A stretch of DNA of 64,000 nt from Paracoccus sp. (in: a-proteobacteria) (GTDB lineage: Bacteria; Pseudomonadota; Alphaproteobacteria; Rhodobacterales; Rhodobacteraceae): NCBI RefSeq assembly GCF_030604785.1, contig NZ_JAUVVF010000007.1:1-64000 (forward strand). The letters run 5' to 3'. Of this stretch, positions 1 to 8,036 are shown one piece after another. Below the pieces are notes generated by a model. It worked only from the letters and a program-made list of their open reading frames with translations. It had not been told where the DNA came from and did not search any database. Position numbers and translations under genes: made by a program. How positions within the stretch are numbered: position 1 is the stretch's first letter; each line of letters begins with the position of its first letter.

Positions 1-687
1 CCCGTGCGGGTCGGGGCCGCGCTGGCGGAACTCTGGGCGCTGATCCGCAGCCTGAGGCACCGGCGCAGCCTTGCGGCCTGGCTGGCCTCGTCGATGTTCT
101 CGCGCGATGCGCTGAACGCGCTTTACGGCTTTGGCGGGGTCTATGCGGGCACCGTGCTGGGCTGGCCGGTCTTTCTGGCGGGCGTCTTCGGGGTCATCAG
201 CGCGGTCTCGGCGGCGATCATCAGCTGGCTGGGCGGGCGGGCCGACCGGCGCTTTGGCCCGCGCGCGGTCATCATCGCCTCGATCCTGGCGCTGTCGGCG
301 GTCTGCACGCTGCTGATCGGAATGGACCGGAATTCGGTCTTCGGCATTCCGGCGCCCGACCCGATCCTGGCCGGGCTGCGGCTGCCCGACCTGATCTTCT
401 TTGCCTGCGGGGCGGTGATCGGCGGGGCGGGCGGCGCGCTTCAGGCGGCCAGCCGCACGATGATGGTGCGCCACACGACCGAAGAACGCGCGACCGAGGG
501 CTTTGGCCTTTACGCGCTGTCGGGCAAGGTCACGGCCTTTCTGGCGCCCTTCCTGATCGCGGTGACGACCGATATCAGCGGCAGCCAGCGCATCGGCTTC
601 CTGCCGCTGATCGTGATCTTCCTGCTGGCCCTGCTTCTGCTAAGGTGGGTGGACCCCGAAGGAGAGGCAGAGGGACCGCGCCCATGA
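1..687 (+). CDS. MFS permease, UMF1 family, C-terminal part (cut by window edge)
   Basis: Partial gene; the reading frame is open to base 1. The visible 229 codons hold about six hydrophobic helices and the loop GGRADRRFGPR, a typical major-facilitator cytoplasmic loop after the first helices of a half, followed by GAVIGGAGGALQAASRTMM. This pattern fits the C-terminal half of UMF1 (Atg22/BtlA-like) permeases, which act in the inner membrane. The substrate is unknown. Its TGA overlaps the ATG of mepA (ATGA at 684-687), so the two are probably co-transcribed. The family is a recognition call; the N-terminal half lies outside the window. Confidence 0.8.
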   Translation, partial: PVRVGAALAELWALIRSLRHRRSLAAWLASSMFSRDALNALYGFGGVYAGTVLGWPVFLAGVFGVISAVSAAIISWLGGRADRRFGPRAVIIASILALSAVCTLLIGMDRNSVFGIPAPDPILAGLRLPDLIFFACGAVIGGAGGALQAASRTMMVRHTTEERATEGFGLYALSGKVTAFLAPFLIAVTTDISGSQRIGFLPLIVIFLLALLLLRWVDPEGEAEGPRP

Positions 688-1544
688 AACATATGCTGAA
701 AGCCGCCGCGCTGGTGCTGGGGCTTGCTGCCCCCGCCAGTGCCGATCCGCTGGCCAAGGACGTGTTCGGCGCGTTCCGCACCCCCTCGCAGGGGCCTGCC
801 GTCTCGATCGGCTTCTATTCGCAGGGCTGCGCGCAAGGCATGGTGCAGATGCCCGAAAGCGGGCCGAGCTGGCAGTCGATGCGCCTGTCGCGCGACCGCC
901 ACTGGGGCCATCCGGTGATGATCGACTTCCTGCAGGGCCTGTCGCGCGCCGCGCAGCAGGCCGGGTGGCAGGGCCTTTACATCGGCGATATCAGCCAGCC
1001 GCGCGGCGGGCCGATGACCTCGGGCCATGCCAGCCACCAGATCGGGCTGGATGCCGATATCTGGATGCTGCCGCCGCCCTCGCTGACGCTGAGCCGCCAG
1101 CAGCGCGAGAACATCTCGTCCGTCTCAGTCGTGGCATCGGGGGGGCTGGGGCTGTCGCAGCACTGGAATACCGGACATTTCCAGATCATGCGCGCCGCCG
1201 CCCGCGATCCGCGCGTGGAACGGCTGCTGGTCGATCCCGTGGCCAAGGTCGCCATGTGCCAGATGGAGACGGGCGACCGGTCCTGGCTGCGCAAGGTGCG
1301 CCCGATCAACAACCATGACCACCATTTCCACATCCGGCTGTCCTGCCCGCAGGGCTCGATCTGCCGGACGCAGGACCCGCCGCCGCCCGGCGATGGCTGC
1401 GCCGAGGCGCAGGAATGGATCAACAACCGCGCCAATCCCTCGCGCGCGCCTGCCGCGACGCCGGACCCCGATTACCGGCATCCCCGCACCTATCGGATGA
1501 GCGAGCTTCCCCAGCAATGCCAGATCGTCGCCACCTCGCCCTGA
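684..1544 (+). CDS. mepA: Penicillin-insensitive murein endopeptidase MepA
   Basis: Periplasmic M74 metallopeptidase that cuts D-Ala-meso-DAP cross-links in peptidoglycan. The 286-residue product starts with a signal peptide (MKHMLKAAALVLGLAAPASA). It carries the LAS-type zinc motif HxxxxxxD within GHASHQIGLDADIW and the second His cluster NHDHHFHIRL near residue 215, both diagnostic. I chose ATG 684 because it gives a clean signal peptide and the 4-base overlap with the permease upstream; a start 39 bases earlier would bury the signal peptide. The end overlaps the next gene by 28 bases. Length is normal for the family. Confidence 0.95.
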   Translation: MKHMLKAAALVLGLAAPASADPLAKDVFGAFRTPSQGPAVSIGFYSQGCAQGMVQMPESGPSWQSMRLSRDRHWGHPVMIDFLQGLSRAAQQAGWQGLYIGDISQPRGGPMTSGHASHQIGLDADIWMLPPPSLTLSRQQRENISSVSVVASGGLGLSQHWNTGHFQIMRAAARDPRVERLLVDPVAKVAMCQMETGDRSWLRKVRPINNHDHHFHIRLSCPQGSICRTQDPPPPGDGCAEAQEWINNRANPSRAPAATPDPDYRHPRTYRMSELPQQCQIVATSP

Positions 1545-2422
1545 TCCTGATCGCGCTGGCCGCCCCTGCCGGGGCCGAGCCGGTGGCGCAGCATCTGGCA
1601 ACCCATATCTGGCGCCATGACGACTCGCAATTCGGCGGCTTTTCGGGCATCGAGATCACCGGGGACGGCACCCGCTTTCACGCGCTGACGGACCGGGCGC
1701 ATCTGTTCACGGGCCGGATCGACCGCGACGCGGCGGGCCGCATCACCGAGCTGCACATCGAGGACCGCGCCCATCTGTCCGACCGCGACGGCACACCCCT
1801 GCCTGCCGGGCATCTGGGCGACAGCGAGGGCTTGGCCGTCGCGCCCGACGGGCGGGTCTGGGTCAGCTTCGAGGGGCTGCACCGGGTCGTGGGTTATGAC
1901 GATCCGCACGGCCCCTCGGACCCGCTGCCCCGCCCGCCGGTCCTGCCCGGCTTGGGCGCGAATTCCGGGTTCGAGGCACTGGCCCTGCGTGATGACGGGG
2001 CGCTGGTGATCGTGCCCGAGCGATCCGCCAGCGTGACGACGCCCTTCACCGTGCTGGCCTTCCAGGATGGCGCATGGACCGAGATGACGCAGATCCGGCG
2101 CGACGGGAACTGGCTGCCGGTGGGCGCCGATTACGGCCCCGACGGCCGATTCTATCTGCTTGAACGCGACTTTCTGGGCCCTCTGGGCTTCCGGTCGCGG
2201 CTGCGCAGCATGGTGCTGGATGCGGAAGGGCCGCAGGACGAGCATGTGCTGATCGAAAGCGCGCCGATGCAATTCGACAATCTCGAGGGTGTCTCGGTCT
2301 GGGGCAGCCCTGACGATCTGCGCGTCACGATGATCTCGGACGACAATTTCCTGTTCCTGCAACGGACCGAAATCGTGGAATACCGCATCACCCGAAGCGA
2401 CCGGCAGGCGCAGGGGAATTGA
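1517..2422 (+). CDS. Secreted esterase-like activity of phytase family protein
   Basis: A 301-residue exported protein. It starts with a short signal peptide (MPDRRHLALILIALAAPAGA), followed by a beta-propeller-like domain of the phytase-associated esterase-like family: GGFSGIEITGDGTRFHALTD near the N terminus, SEGLAVAPDGRVWVSFEG in the middle and DNLEGVSVW near the end. These Gly/Asp-rich blades are the usual hallmark of the family. The true substrate is not known; the name comes from homology to proteins with a phytase-like fold. ATG 1517 lies inside the end of mepA, and no in-frame start gives a better signal peptide, so the two genes are probably translationally coupled. Confidence 0.8.
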   Translation: MPDRRHLALILIALAAPAGAEPVAQHLATHIWRHDDSQFGGFSGIEITGDGTRFHALTDRAHLFTGRIDRDAAGRITELHIEDRAHLSDRDGTPLPAGHLGDSEGLAVAPDGRVWVSFEGLHRVVGYDDPHGPSDPLPRPPVLPGLGANSGFEALALRDDGALVIVPERSASVTTPFTVLAFQDGAWTEMTQIRRDGNWLPVGADYGPDGRFYLLERDFLGPLGFRSRLRSMVLDAEGPQDEHVLIESAPMQFDNLEGVSVWGSPDDLRVTMISDDNFLFLQRTEIVEYRITRSDRQAQGN

Positions 2423-2513
2423 CAGGCCGGGCAGGCCGGGCGTAAGCGCGCTCTGCCCCGCCACTGCCCGCGCGGGGCCGAGTTCTCCGCCACCTTGTAA
2501 AACGGACCCCCAG

Positions 2514-3110
2514 ATGAACCGCTTCCTGCCCGGCATCCTTGCCATGGCCGCCATCGTCGTGGCCTCGAACATCCTTGTGCAATTCGTGGTCGGCGACTGG
2601 CTGACCTGGGGCGCCTTCACCTATCCGCTGGCCTTTCTCGTCACCGACGTCATGAACCGCGTCTATGGCCCCGCCGCCGCGCGCCGCGTCGTGCTGGCGG
2701 GATTCGTCACCGGCGTCGCCTGCTCGCTGGTCGCCGCCGGTTTCCAGGCAACGACCCTGCGAATCGCCATCGCCTCGGGGACGGCCTTCCTGGTTGCACA
2801 ATTGCTGGATGTGGCGATCTTCGATGCGCTTCGGGGCGGGCGCTGGTGGCGGGCGCCCCTGGCCTCGACCGTCGTCGGATCGGCGGTGGACACGGCCTTG
2901 TTCTTCACCATCGCCTTTGCCGCCTTCCTGCCCGCCGACGCCAATACCGGCTGGGCGAACGAGGCCGTTCCGCTGCTTGGTTACGGACCGGTCAGCGCGC
3001 TGTGGATTTCGTTGGCAAGTGCCGACTGGCTGGTCAAGCTTGGTCTGGCACTACTTGCCCTTGTGCCCTTTCGTATAGTTGTCCGCAAATTGTTGCGGTC
3101 TGAAACATAA
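2514..3110 (+). CDS. Queuosine precursor transporter (VUT family, YhhQ-like)
   Basis: Inner-membrane protein of 198 residues with about six helices, belonging to the COG1738 vitamin-uptake-transporter family that imports preQ0/preQ1 for tRNA queuosine. Recognisable features are TYPLAFLVTDVMNRVYG near residue 37, with the conserved acidic and Arg residues after a Pro-Leu helix, and QLLDVAIFDALRGGRWWRAP near residue 97, where the family has Q(I)xDxxIF. ATG 2514 follows a 91-base leader containing a GC hairpin; no strong Shine-Dalgarno is visible. The specificity for queuosine precursors is inferred from the family. Confidence 0.85.
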   Translation: MNRFLPGILAMAAIVVASNILVQFVVGDWLTWGAFTYPLAFLVTDVMNRVYGPAAARRVVLAGFVTGVACSLVAAGFQATTLRIAIASGTAFLVAQLLDVAIFDALRGGRWWRAPLASTVVGSAVDTALFFTIAFAAFLPADANTGWANEAVPLLGYGPVSALWISLASADWLVKLGLALLALVPFRIVVRKLLRSET

Positions 3111-3170
3111 TGGCAATTGACTGACAGGGAATCTGTGGCACCCTGAAATTCTAACGGCAATCTTTTGAAA

Positions 3171-3346
3171 GGAGGTGGTCCAGTGTCGAGAGTGATATTG
3201 GAGAGAGGTGTCGGAACAGTCAGGGGGGCCGTGGCCTGAGGGCAGCCCCGAGGGTCGTAACCCCTGATTGGGACCGGACGGGTTTCTTCCATCCCTAACC
3301 GGACCATCTCCGTGGAACTCGCGGGCCGTCCCATCGGGACGGCCCG
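3171..3346 (+). ncRNA. Structured RNA candidate with a closed rod fold (6S-like architecture)
   Basis: This fills the only gene-free gap over 300 bases. An 11-base stem pairs 3171-3181 with 3301-3311 (GGAGGTGGTCC with GGACCATCTCC, one G-T). Inside it is a bubble of about 28 by 20 bases, then a second stem pairing 3217-3226 with 3261-3270 (CAGTCAGGGG with CCCCTGATTG) extended by 3209-3214 with 3274-3280, and a roughly 34-base apical loop. A strong terminator follows at 3322-3354. Closing stem, central bubble and apical stem in about 140-150 nt is the layout of 6S RNA, but I cannot confirm sequence homology. It could also be another sRNA or the leader of an 18-codon reading frame (3183-3239). 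Strand is set by the terminator T-run. Confidence 0.5.
3183..3239 (+). other. Possible 18-codon open frame with extended Shine-Dalgarno
   Basis: GTG 3183 opens an 18-codon frame (MSRVILERGVGTVRGAVA). It sits seven bases after GGAGG in a segment, AAAGGAGGTGGTCC (3168-3181), that can pair along nearly its whole length with the 3' tail of alphaproteobacterial 16S rRNA. Codon choice is unlike the neighbours: AGA, ATA, AGA, GGA, ACA and AGG, all rare in this GC3-rich genome. Either this is a regulatory leader peptide or, more likely, chance coding inside a structured RNA whose closing stem happens to mimic a Shine-Dalgarno. Coding status is unproven. Confidence 0.25.
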
Positions 3347-3354
3347 TCTCTTTT
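3322..3354 (+). terminator. Rho-independent terminator of the 3171-3346 RNA
   Basis: An 11-bp perfect stem, CGGGCCGTCCC (3322-3332) with GGGACGGCCCG (3336-3346), and a three-base loop ATC are followed by TCTCTTTT. It ends transcription on the plus strand. On the other side it lies about 70 bases past the thiolase stop and could act on that convergent transcript too. Confidence 0.85.
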
Positions 3355-3422
3355 GGTTCATGCGGAACCGCGCCGCCCGAACGCCGGCCGGGGCGCGCAT
3401 GGCCCCGACCGGCATCGCGGCA

Positions 3423-4604
3423 TCAGATCCGCTCGATGGCCAGCGCGATGCCCTGACCGCCGCCGATGCACATCGTGATCAGCGCGCGGCGCCCGCCGAT
3501 CCGCTCCAGCTCGTGCAGGGCCTTGATCGCGATGATCGCACCCGTGGCGCCCACCGGATGGCCAAGCGCGATCGCCCCGCCATTCGGGTTCACCCGCGCC
3601 GGGTCCAGCCCCAGCCCCTTGGTCACGGCCAAGGCCTGCGCGGCAAAGGCCTCGTTCGATTCGATCACGTCGAAATCGGCGGCCTTCAGACCGGTCCGCT
3701 CCAGCAATTGCTCGACGGCGGGGACGGGGCCGATGCCCATGACCTCGGGGCGAACGCCTGCCACGGCATAGCCCAGGATCCGGGCACGCGGCGCCAGGCC
3801 CGCAGCCTCGGCCGCATCGCGCCGCGCCAGGACCAAGGCCGCCGCGCCGTCATTGATGCCGCTGGCATTGCCCGCCGTCACGCTGCCGCCCTTCTGGAAG
3901 ACCGGCTTCAGCGCGGCCAGCTTCTCCAGCGTGGTTTCCTTGGGATGCTCGTCGGTGTCGAAGGCGACGACGCCCTTGCGCGACTTGATCTCGACCGGGA
4001 CGATCTGGTCGCGGAAATGGCCCGCCGCGATGGCCGCCGCCGCCCGACGCTGCGATTCCAGCGCGAATTCGTCCTGCTGTTCGCGGGTGATGTCATGCTC
4101 GGCGGCGACATTCTCGGCGGTGACGCCCATATGCCCGGTGCCCATCGGGCAGGTCAGCGCGCCGGTCATCATGTCCAGCATGACCTGATCACCCATCTTG
4201 GCACCGAACCGCGCCGACGGCACGGCATAGGGCGACCGGCTCATGCATTCCGCCCCGCCCGCCACAGCGAATTCCGCATCGCCCAGCAGCAGCGACTGCG
4301 TGGCCGAGACGATGGCCTGCACCCCCGACCCGCAGAGCCGGTTCACGTTCATCGCGGGGACGGTGTGCGGGATGCCCGCATTCAGCATCGCCACGCGGCT
4401 GAGATACATGTCGCGGGGCTCGGTGTTGATGACATGACCGAACACGACCTGCCCCACCTTTTCGGGGGCAAGGCCCGCGCGCTCAAGCGCGGCGCGGGTG
4501 ACGGTGGTCGCCAGATCGATGGGCGGGGTGCCGGCAAGGCTGCCGCCAAAGCCGCCGATGGCGGTGCGCGCGCCGGACAGGATCACGATTTCGGATGCAG
4601 ACAT
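3423..4604 (-). CDS. Acetyl-CoA C-acyltransferase (thiolase)
   Basis: A 393-residue thiolase that joins or splits acyl-CoA and acetyl-CoA. All catalytic residues are visible: nucleophile Cys91 in NVNRLCGSG, His349 in GHPVGATG, and Cys379 in CIGGGQG, plus the NEAFA motif. The length matches biosynthetic thiolases of the PhaA/BktB type. The sequence around the active site ([20 protein letters not shown]) resembles BktB-like beta-ketothiolases more than degradative FadA, but chain-length preference cannot be read here. It stands alone, with no phaB or fad gene adjacent, and is divergent from the ModE-like gene with 150 bases between. The start has AGGAGG-like bases just upstream on the minus strand. 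Confidence 0.93.
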   Translation of the reverse strand: MSASEIVILSGARTAIGGFGGSLAGTPPIDLATTVTRAALERAGLAPEKVGQVVFGHVINTEPRDMYLSRVAMLNAGIPHTVPAMNVNRLCGSGVQAIVSATQSLLLGDAEFAVAGGAECMSRSPYAVPSARFGAKMGDQVMLDMMTGALTCPMGTGHMGVTAENVAAEHDITREQQDEFALESQRRAAAAIAAGHFRDQIVPVEIKSRKGVVAFDTDEHPKETTLEKLAALKPVFQKGGSVTAGNASGINDGAAALVLARRDAAEAAGLAPRARILGYAVAGVRPEVMGIGPVPAVEQLLERTGLKAADFDVIESNEAFAAQALAVTKGLGLDPARVNPNGGAIALGHPVGATGAIIAIKALHELERIGGRRALITMCIGGGQGIALAIERI

Positions 4605-4710
4605 GATGGCCTCCTCTCAGGGTGGGCACAGCATAGAAGCCCCGCATCGTGCCGCAAGTCGCAGCCGATGTGCCGTCACGGAACCGGCGCAAATTGCATC
4701 GCACGCCAAG

Positions 4711-4741
4711 GATCGCTATGGTCCCGGGGAATAACGCGATC
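4711..4741. promoter_or_regulatory. Mo-box-like palindrome (candidate ModE operator)
   Basis: GATCGCTAT (4711-4719) and ATAACGCGATC (4731-4741) form an inverted repeat around an 11-base centre. The outer arms match the known ModE consensus (ATCGCTATATA, 6-7 bases, TATATAACGAT), while the inner TATATA parts are degraded. The site ends 13 bases before the start of the ModE-type regulator at 4755 and 107 bases before the divergent thiolase, suggesting autoregulation. Binding is inferred. Confidence 0.5.
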
Positions 4742-4754
4742 AGCCGAGGCCCCG

Positions 4755-5123
4755 ATGTCTGCAAACACCCCGCGACTGCGCATCAAGCTGCGCCTCGAAT
4801 ATGACAGCCCGCTGATCCTGGGGCCCGGCAAAGCCGAGCTGCTGGCCCGGATCGACCGCCTGGGCTCGATCTCTGCCGCCGCGCGCGAGATGGGGATGAG
4901 CTACAAGCGCGCCTGGACGCTGGTCGAAGAAATGAACACCGCCTTTGCCGATCCGGTGATCGACAGCGCGCGCGGCGGGGCGGGAGGCGGCGGGGCGCGG
5001 GTGACGCCGACCGGGCAGGAGGTGCTGCGTCATTACCGCGCGCTTGAGACGCTGCTGCGCGAGGCCGGGGCCGAAAATCTGCGCGCCCTCAACGCGCTTC
5101 TGCGGCCCGAGGGTGCGGCCTGA
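4755..5123 (+). CDS. ModE-type winged helix-turn-helix regulator, DNA-binding domain only
   Basis: A 122-residue protein matching the N-terminal, LysR-like winged helix domain of molybdate regulator ModE: ELLARIDRLGSISAAAREMGMSYKRAWTLVEEMN at residues 28-61 is the recognition helix region, with the wing at GGGGARVTPTGQEVLRHY. The C-terminal molybdate-binding (Mop) domains of full ModE are absent, so it may not sense molybdate directly. Single-domain relatives are common in alphaproteobacteria. ATG 4755 follows a Mo-box-like palindrome at 4711-4741, which supports both the start and autoregulation. No mod transport genes are in the window. Confidence 0.85.
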   Translation: MSANTPRLRIKLRLEYDSPLILGPGKAELLARIDRLGSISAAAREMGMSYKRAWTLVEEMNTAFADPVIDSARGGAGGGGARVTPTGQEVLRHYRALETLLREAGAENLRALNALLRPEGAA

Positions 5124-5226
5124 TCCGACCGGCGGCAGCCCGCCCATTCCGGCTTTGTGATTTCAAACCCTCGTGTTTTCCGCTAATACTTCGGGAAAAC
5201 GACCCAAAGAACAGCACGAGGGCAGG

Positions 5227-5808
5227 ATGAACAGGCTTCTGAAGCTCGCGATTGTCGGGCTCGTCGCGTCTTGCGGCGGCGGCAATTTCAGCGCGCCGCG
5301 CCAGCTTGACAATGCATGCGCCATCGCGGCCGAGCGCCCTGGCTATATGCGGGCGATGCGCGCGACCGAACGCAAATGGGGCGTGCCTGTGCATGTCCAG
5401 ATGGCGACGATGTATCAGGAATCGAAGTTCATCGGCGATGCGCGCACCCCGCACCAATACGCGCTTGGCGTGATCCCCATCGGCCGGCAGAGCAGCGCCT
5501 TCGGCTATTCGCAGGCCCTCGACGGCACGTGGGAGGAATACCAGCAGGCCACCGGAAACCGCCGCGCCCGCCGCGACAACATCCGCGACGCCACCGACTT
5601 CATGGGCTGGTACATGCATGGCAGCCAGCAGCGCCTGGGCCTGTCCAAGCACGATGCCGGGCGGCAATACCTGGCCTATCACGAGGGTCGCGGCGGCTAT
5701 GCGCGCGGCAGCTACAACCAGAAGCCCTGGCTGGTCCGGGTCGCGGGCCAGGTCAGCCAACGTTCGGAAATGTATCGCCAGCAACTGGCCACCTGCCGCC
5801 GCGCCTGA
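5227..5808 (+). CDS. Transglycosylase SLT-domain lipoprotein
   Basis: A 193-residue lipoprotein. The signal MNRLLKLAIVGLVASC ends in a lipobox (VASC), and the Cys is at residue 16. The mature part resembles lytic transglycosylase SLT domains: QMATMYQESKFIGDARTP near residue 60, where the catalytic Glu is expected in QES, then FGYSQALDGTWEEYQ (family GxxQ/AxxTW pattern) and YHEGRGGYARGSY near the end. It should cut glycan strands in the periplasm, anchored in a membrane. ATG 5227 is preferred over an upstream alternative because GGCAGG lies just before it and it gives the clean lipoprotein signal. Stands alone, convergent with the flavoprotein gene only 3 bases away. Confidence 0.85.
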   Translation: MNRLLKLAIVGLVASCGGGNFSAPRQLDNACAIAAERPGYMRAMRATERKWGVPVHVQMATMYQESKFIGDARTPHQYALGVIPIGRQSSAFGYSQALDGTWEEYQQATGNRRARRDNIRDATDFMGWYMHGSQQRLGLSKHDAGRQYLAYHEGRGGYARGSYNQKPWLVRVAGQVSQRSEMYRQQLATCRRA

Positions 5809-5811
5809 TCG

Positions 5812-7008
5812 TCAGCCCTCCGGCGGCGCCGGCCCAAGCCGCGCCGCCGCTGCAAGGCCCGCCCTGCGGCCGCTGGCCAGGCACCCGGTCAGCAGATAGC
5901 CGCCGGTCGGCGCCTCCCAGTCCAGCATCTCGCCTGCGGCGAAGATGCCCGGCAGCGCCTTCAGCTCAAGCCCCGGCGCCAGCGCGTCTGCGGTGATGCC
6001 CCCGGCCGAGGAGATCGCGCGATCCAGCCCCATAGGTCCGGCCAGCGGCATGGCCAGCGCCTTGGCGCGCGCGGCCCAGCCGGGCGCATCCTCGGACGCG
6101 GGCAGGGGCCGGGCCCATTCCATCAGCAGCGCGGCGCGCACCGGATCGCCCAGCACGCGGCGCAGCCAGTTCCCGACAGACAGCCGCCCGCGCGGGCGCG
6201 CAAAGCGCCGCGTCAGCATGGGCAGGTCCAGATCGGGCGCCAGATCCAGCACCGGCGCCGCACCGTCGCGGATCGCGGCGGCGACGGCATAGACGCCGCC
6301 ACCCTCGATGCCCGCACGCGCGATCACCCATTCACCACGGCAGACCTGCGCCCCGGCGCGGATCGCCACGCCCTTGACGGCAGCCCCGAAATGACGGGCC
6401 ATTGCGGGCGACCAATCCACCCGGAACCCCATATTCGCGGGCCGGAAGGGCGCGACCGGGACGCCTGCGCGCTCGAGCATGCCCTGCCAGGCCCCATCCG
6501 AACCCAGCCTCGGCCAGCTTGCCCCACCCATCGCCAGCACCGCGACACGCGGGCGCACCAGCACCGGCCCTTCGGGCGTCGCAAAGCGGAAGCCGTCCTC
6601 GATCCCCTCCAGCCGCCAGCGCCGCCGCAGCGTCACGCCACCCGATTCCAGGCGCGCAAGCCAGGCCCTGAGCAGCGGCGACGCCTTCATCCCGACCGGG
6701 AAGACCCGCCCGGTCGAGCCGGTGAACAGCGCGATGCCCAGCCCCTCGGCCCATGACTTCACCTGATCGGGGCCGAAACCGTCCTCCAGCCCGGCCGAGG
6801 CGCTTCCGGAAAAGGCCGCGCGAAAGGCGGGGGCGGGCTCATCTTTCGTCAGGTTCAGCCCCGACTTGCCCGCCATCAGAAACTTGCGCGCGGGAGAGGG
6901 CATGGCCTCGGCGACCAGCACGCGGCGGCCCGGCGCCATCAGCATCTCGGCGGCCATCAGCCCGGCGGGACCGGCGCCCACGACCAGCGCATCGACCTCG
7001 ATGCTCAC
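5812..7008 (-). CDS. FAD-dependent flavoprotein, HI0933-like (TIGR03862 type)
   Basis: A 398-residue flavoprotein. FAD-binding Rossmann motif VVGAGPAGLMAAE is at residues 9-21, and the family signature KFLMAGKSGLNLTKDE at about 42-57. Near the C terminus GIFAAGEMLDWEAPTGGYLL provides the second FAD contact (GD/GE followed by a Gly-rich segment). This is the BaiN/HI0933-like family of putative NAD(P)/FAD oxidoreductases; the reaction in this branch is not known. It overlaps holA by 4 bases and is the last gene of the minus-strand block leuS-lptE-holA, so it is probably co-transcribed with them. Confidence 0.85.
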   Translation of the reverse strand: MSIEVDALVVGAGPAGLMAAEMLMAPGRRVLVAEAMPSPARKFLMAGKSGLNLTKDEPAPAFRAAFSGSASAGLEDGFGPDQVKSWAEGLGIALFTGSTGRVFPVGMKASPLLRAWLARLESGGVTLRRRWRLEGIEDGFRFATPEGPVLVRPRVAVLAMGGASWPRLGSDGAWQGMLERAGVPVAPFRPANMGFRVDWSPAMARHFGAAVKGVAIRAGAQVCRGEWVIARAGIEGGGVYAVAAAIRDGAAPVLDLAPDLDLPMLTRRFARPRGRLSVGNWLRRVLGDPVRAALLMEWARPLPASEDAPGWAARAKALAMPLAGPMGLDRAISSAGGITADALAPGLELKALPGIFAAGEMLDWEAPTGGYLLTGCLASGRRAGLAAAARLGPAPPEG

Positions 7009-8033
7009 CGCCTGCCCCTCGGCCGCATCGCCAGCCGCAGCAGAGCGCGTTCGACCAGCGGCATCTGCGGCGCGCGGGTCGATGATCGCAGCGTCAGGTC
7101 CAGCGACAACAGCGCGTGGACGGCCTCCTCCAGCGGGCCAAGGCCCCAGCCCTGCGCCTGCCGCGCCATGCGGTCGCGGCGCGGGCCGTAGATCGGAGGC
7201 CGCGCCCGCGCCAGCGCGACCGCAGGCCCCGCCGGGTCCGCCGCCGCCAGATGCAGCGCCCGGAAATGGCGAAGCGCTGCGATGCAGATCGAGACCGGCG
7301 CAAGCCCCTGCGCCGCGATCCGCCGCATCAGCGCGCCGAATTCGGCCTCGCGGCGTTCGGCGACGGCGTGGATCAGCTCGTCCAGATCGGCCTCGATCGT
7401 GGCAGGGGCCATCAGCGCGATCTCGTCCGGCGTCAGGGGCAGCGGATCGCCATGCTTGTAAAGCCCGATCTTCTCGATCGTCTGGCGCAGATCGCCGGGA
7501 TCCAGCGCACGAGCCAAGACCAGCATCTCGCGCATGGCGTCGCGCGGCACCTCGCGCAGACCGGCATCGGACAGCCAGCGGGCGATCTCGTCCTCGCCGG
7601 GCGGGTCGTCGTAGATCGGTGCGCAGATCGCCTGACCATGCGTCTCGAAGAGCTTGCGCAGCGCCGAGGATTTCGCCAGCGCCCCTGCCGCGACCACGAT
7701 CACCGCATCGCCCGCGCGCCAGCCTTCCAGAGCCGTCCGCACCGCATCCGCGGCGCTGTCGGGCGCGTCATCGACCAGTACGACCCGCGGGCCGGGAAAG
7801 AAGCCCACCTCGCGCACCGCGTCAATCAGCTGGGCGGGGTCCTTCTTCAGCCCCGCCCCGGCCATGCGGGTCAGGCGCATCTCTTCGTCGGCGCGTTCGC
7901 CGACCAGCGCCTTGACGGCCTCGGCCCGCTTCATGGCGACGCGCATCGGGTCCTGCCCGTAGATCAGCAGGCCCGGCCGCGACGGGTCGGGCCGAGCCAG
8001 ATAGCGCGCGATCTCGGCCCCTTTCAGCAGCAT
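7005..8033 (-). CDS. holA: DNA polymerase III subunit delta
   Basis: The delta subunit of the clamp loader opens the beta sliding clamp. The 342-residue product fits the family: an N-terminal domain with LLIYGQDPMRVAMKRAEAV (degenerate P-loop region, as usual for delta, which does not bind ATP), VGFFPGPRVVLVDDA, and a C-terminal helical collar domain with DLRQTIEKIGLY. The gene lies immediately after lptE (3-base gap) and leuS, the conserved alphaproteobacterial order leuS-lptE-holA. It overlaps the flavoprotein gene by 4 bases. Confidence 0.93.
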   Translation of the reverse strand: MLLKGAEIARYLARPDPSRPGLLIYGQDPMRVAMKRAEAVKALVGERADEEMRLTRMAGAGLKKDPAQLIDAVREVGFFPGPRVVLVDDAPDSAADAVRTALEGWRAGDAVIVVAAGALAKSSALRKLFETHGQAICAPIYDDPPGEDEIARWLSDAGLREVPRDAMREMLVLARALDPGDLRQTIEKIGLYKHGDPLPLTPDEIALMAPATIEADLDELIHAVAERREAEFGALMRRIAAQGLAPVSICIAALRHFRALHLAAADPAGPAVALARARPPIYGPRRDRMARQAQGWGLGPLEEAVHALLSLDLTLRSSTRAPQMPLVERALLRLAMRPRGRR

Positions 8034-8036
8034 CGC

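Noticed and set aside
3117..3154. Sigma-70 promoter for the 3171 RNA (TTGACT at 3117)
   Set aside because: No acceptable -10 hexamer at 16-18 bases; TTCTAA at 3149 is too far away. Left uncalled.
3312..4754. Extended N terminus for the ModE-type gene back to 3312
   Set aside because: It would run through the thiolase gene on the opposite strand; the family domain begins at 4755.
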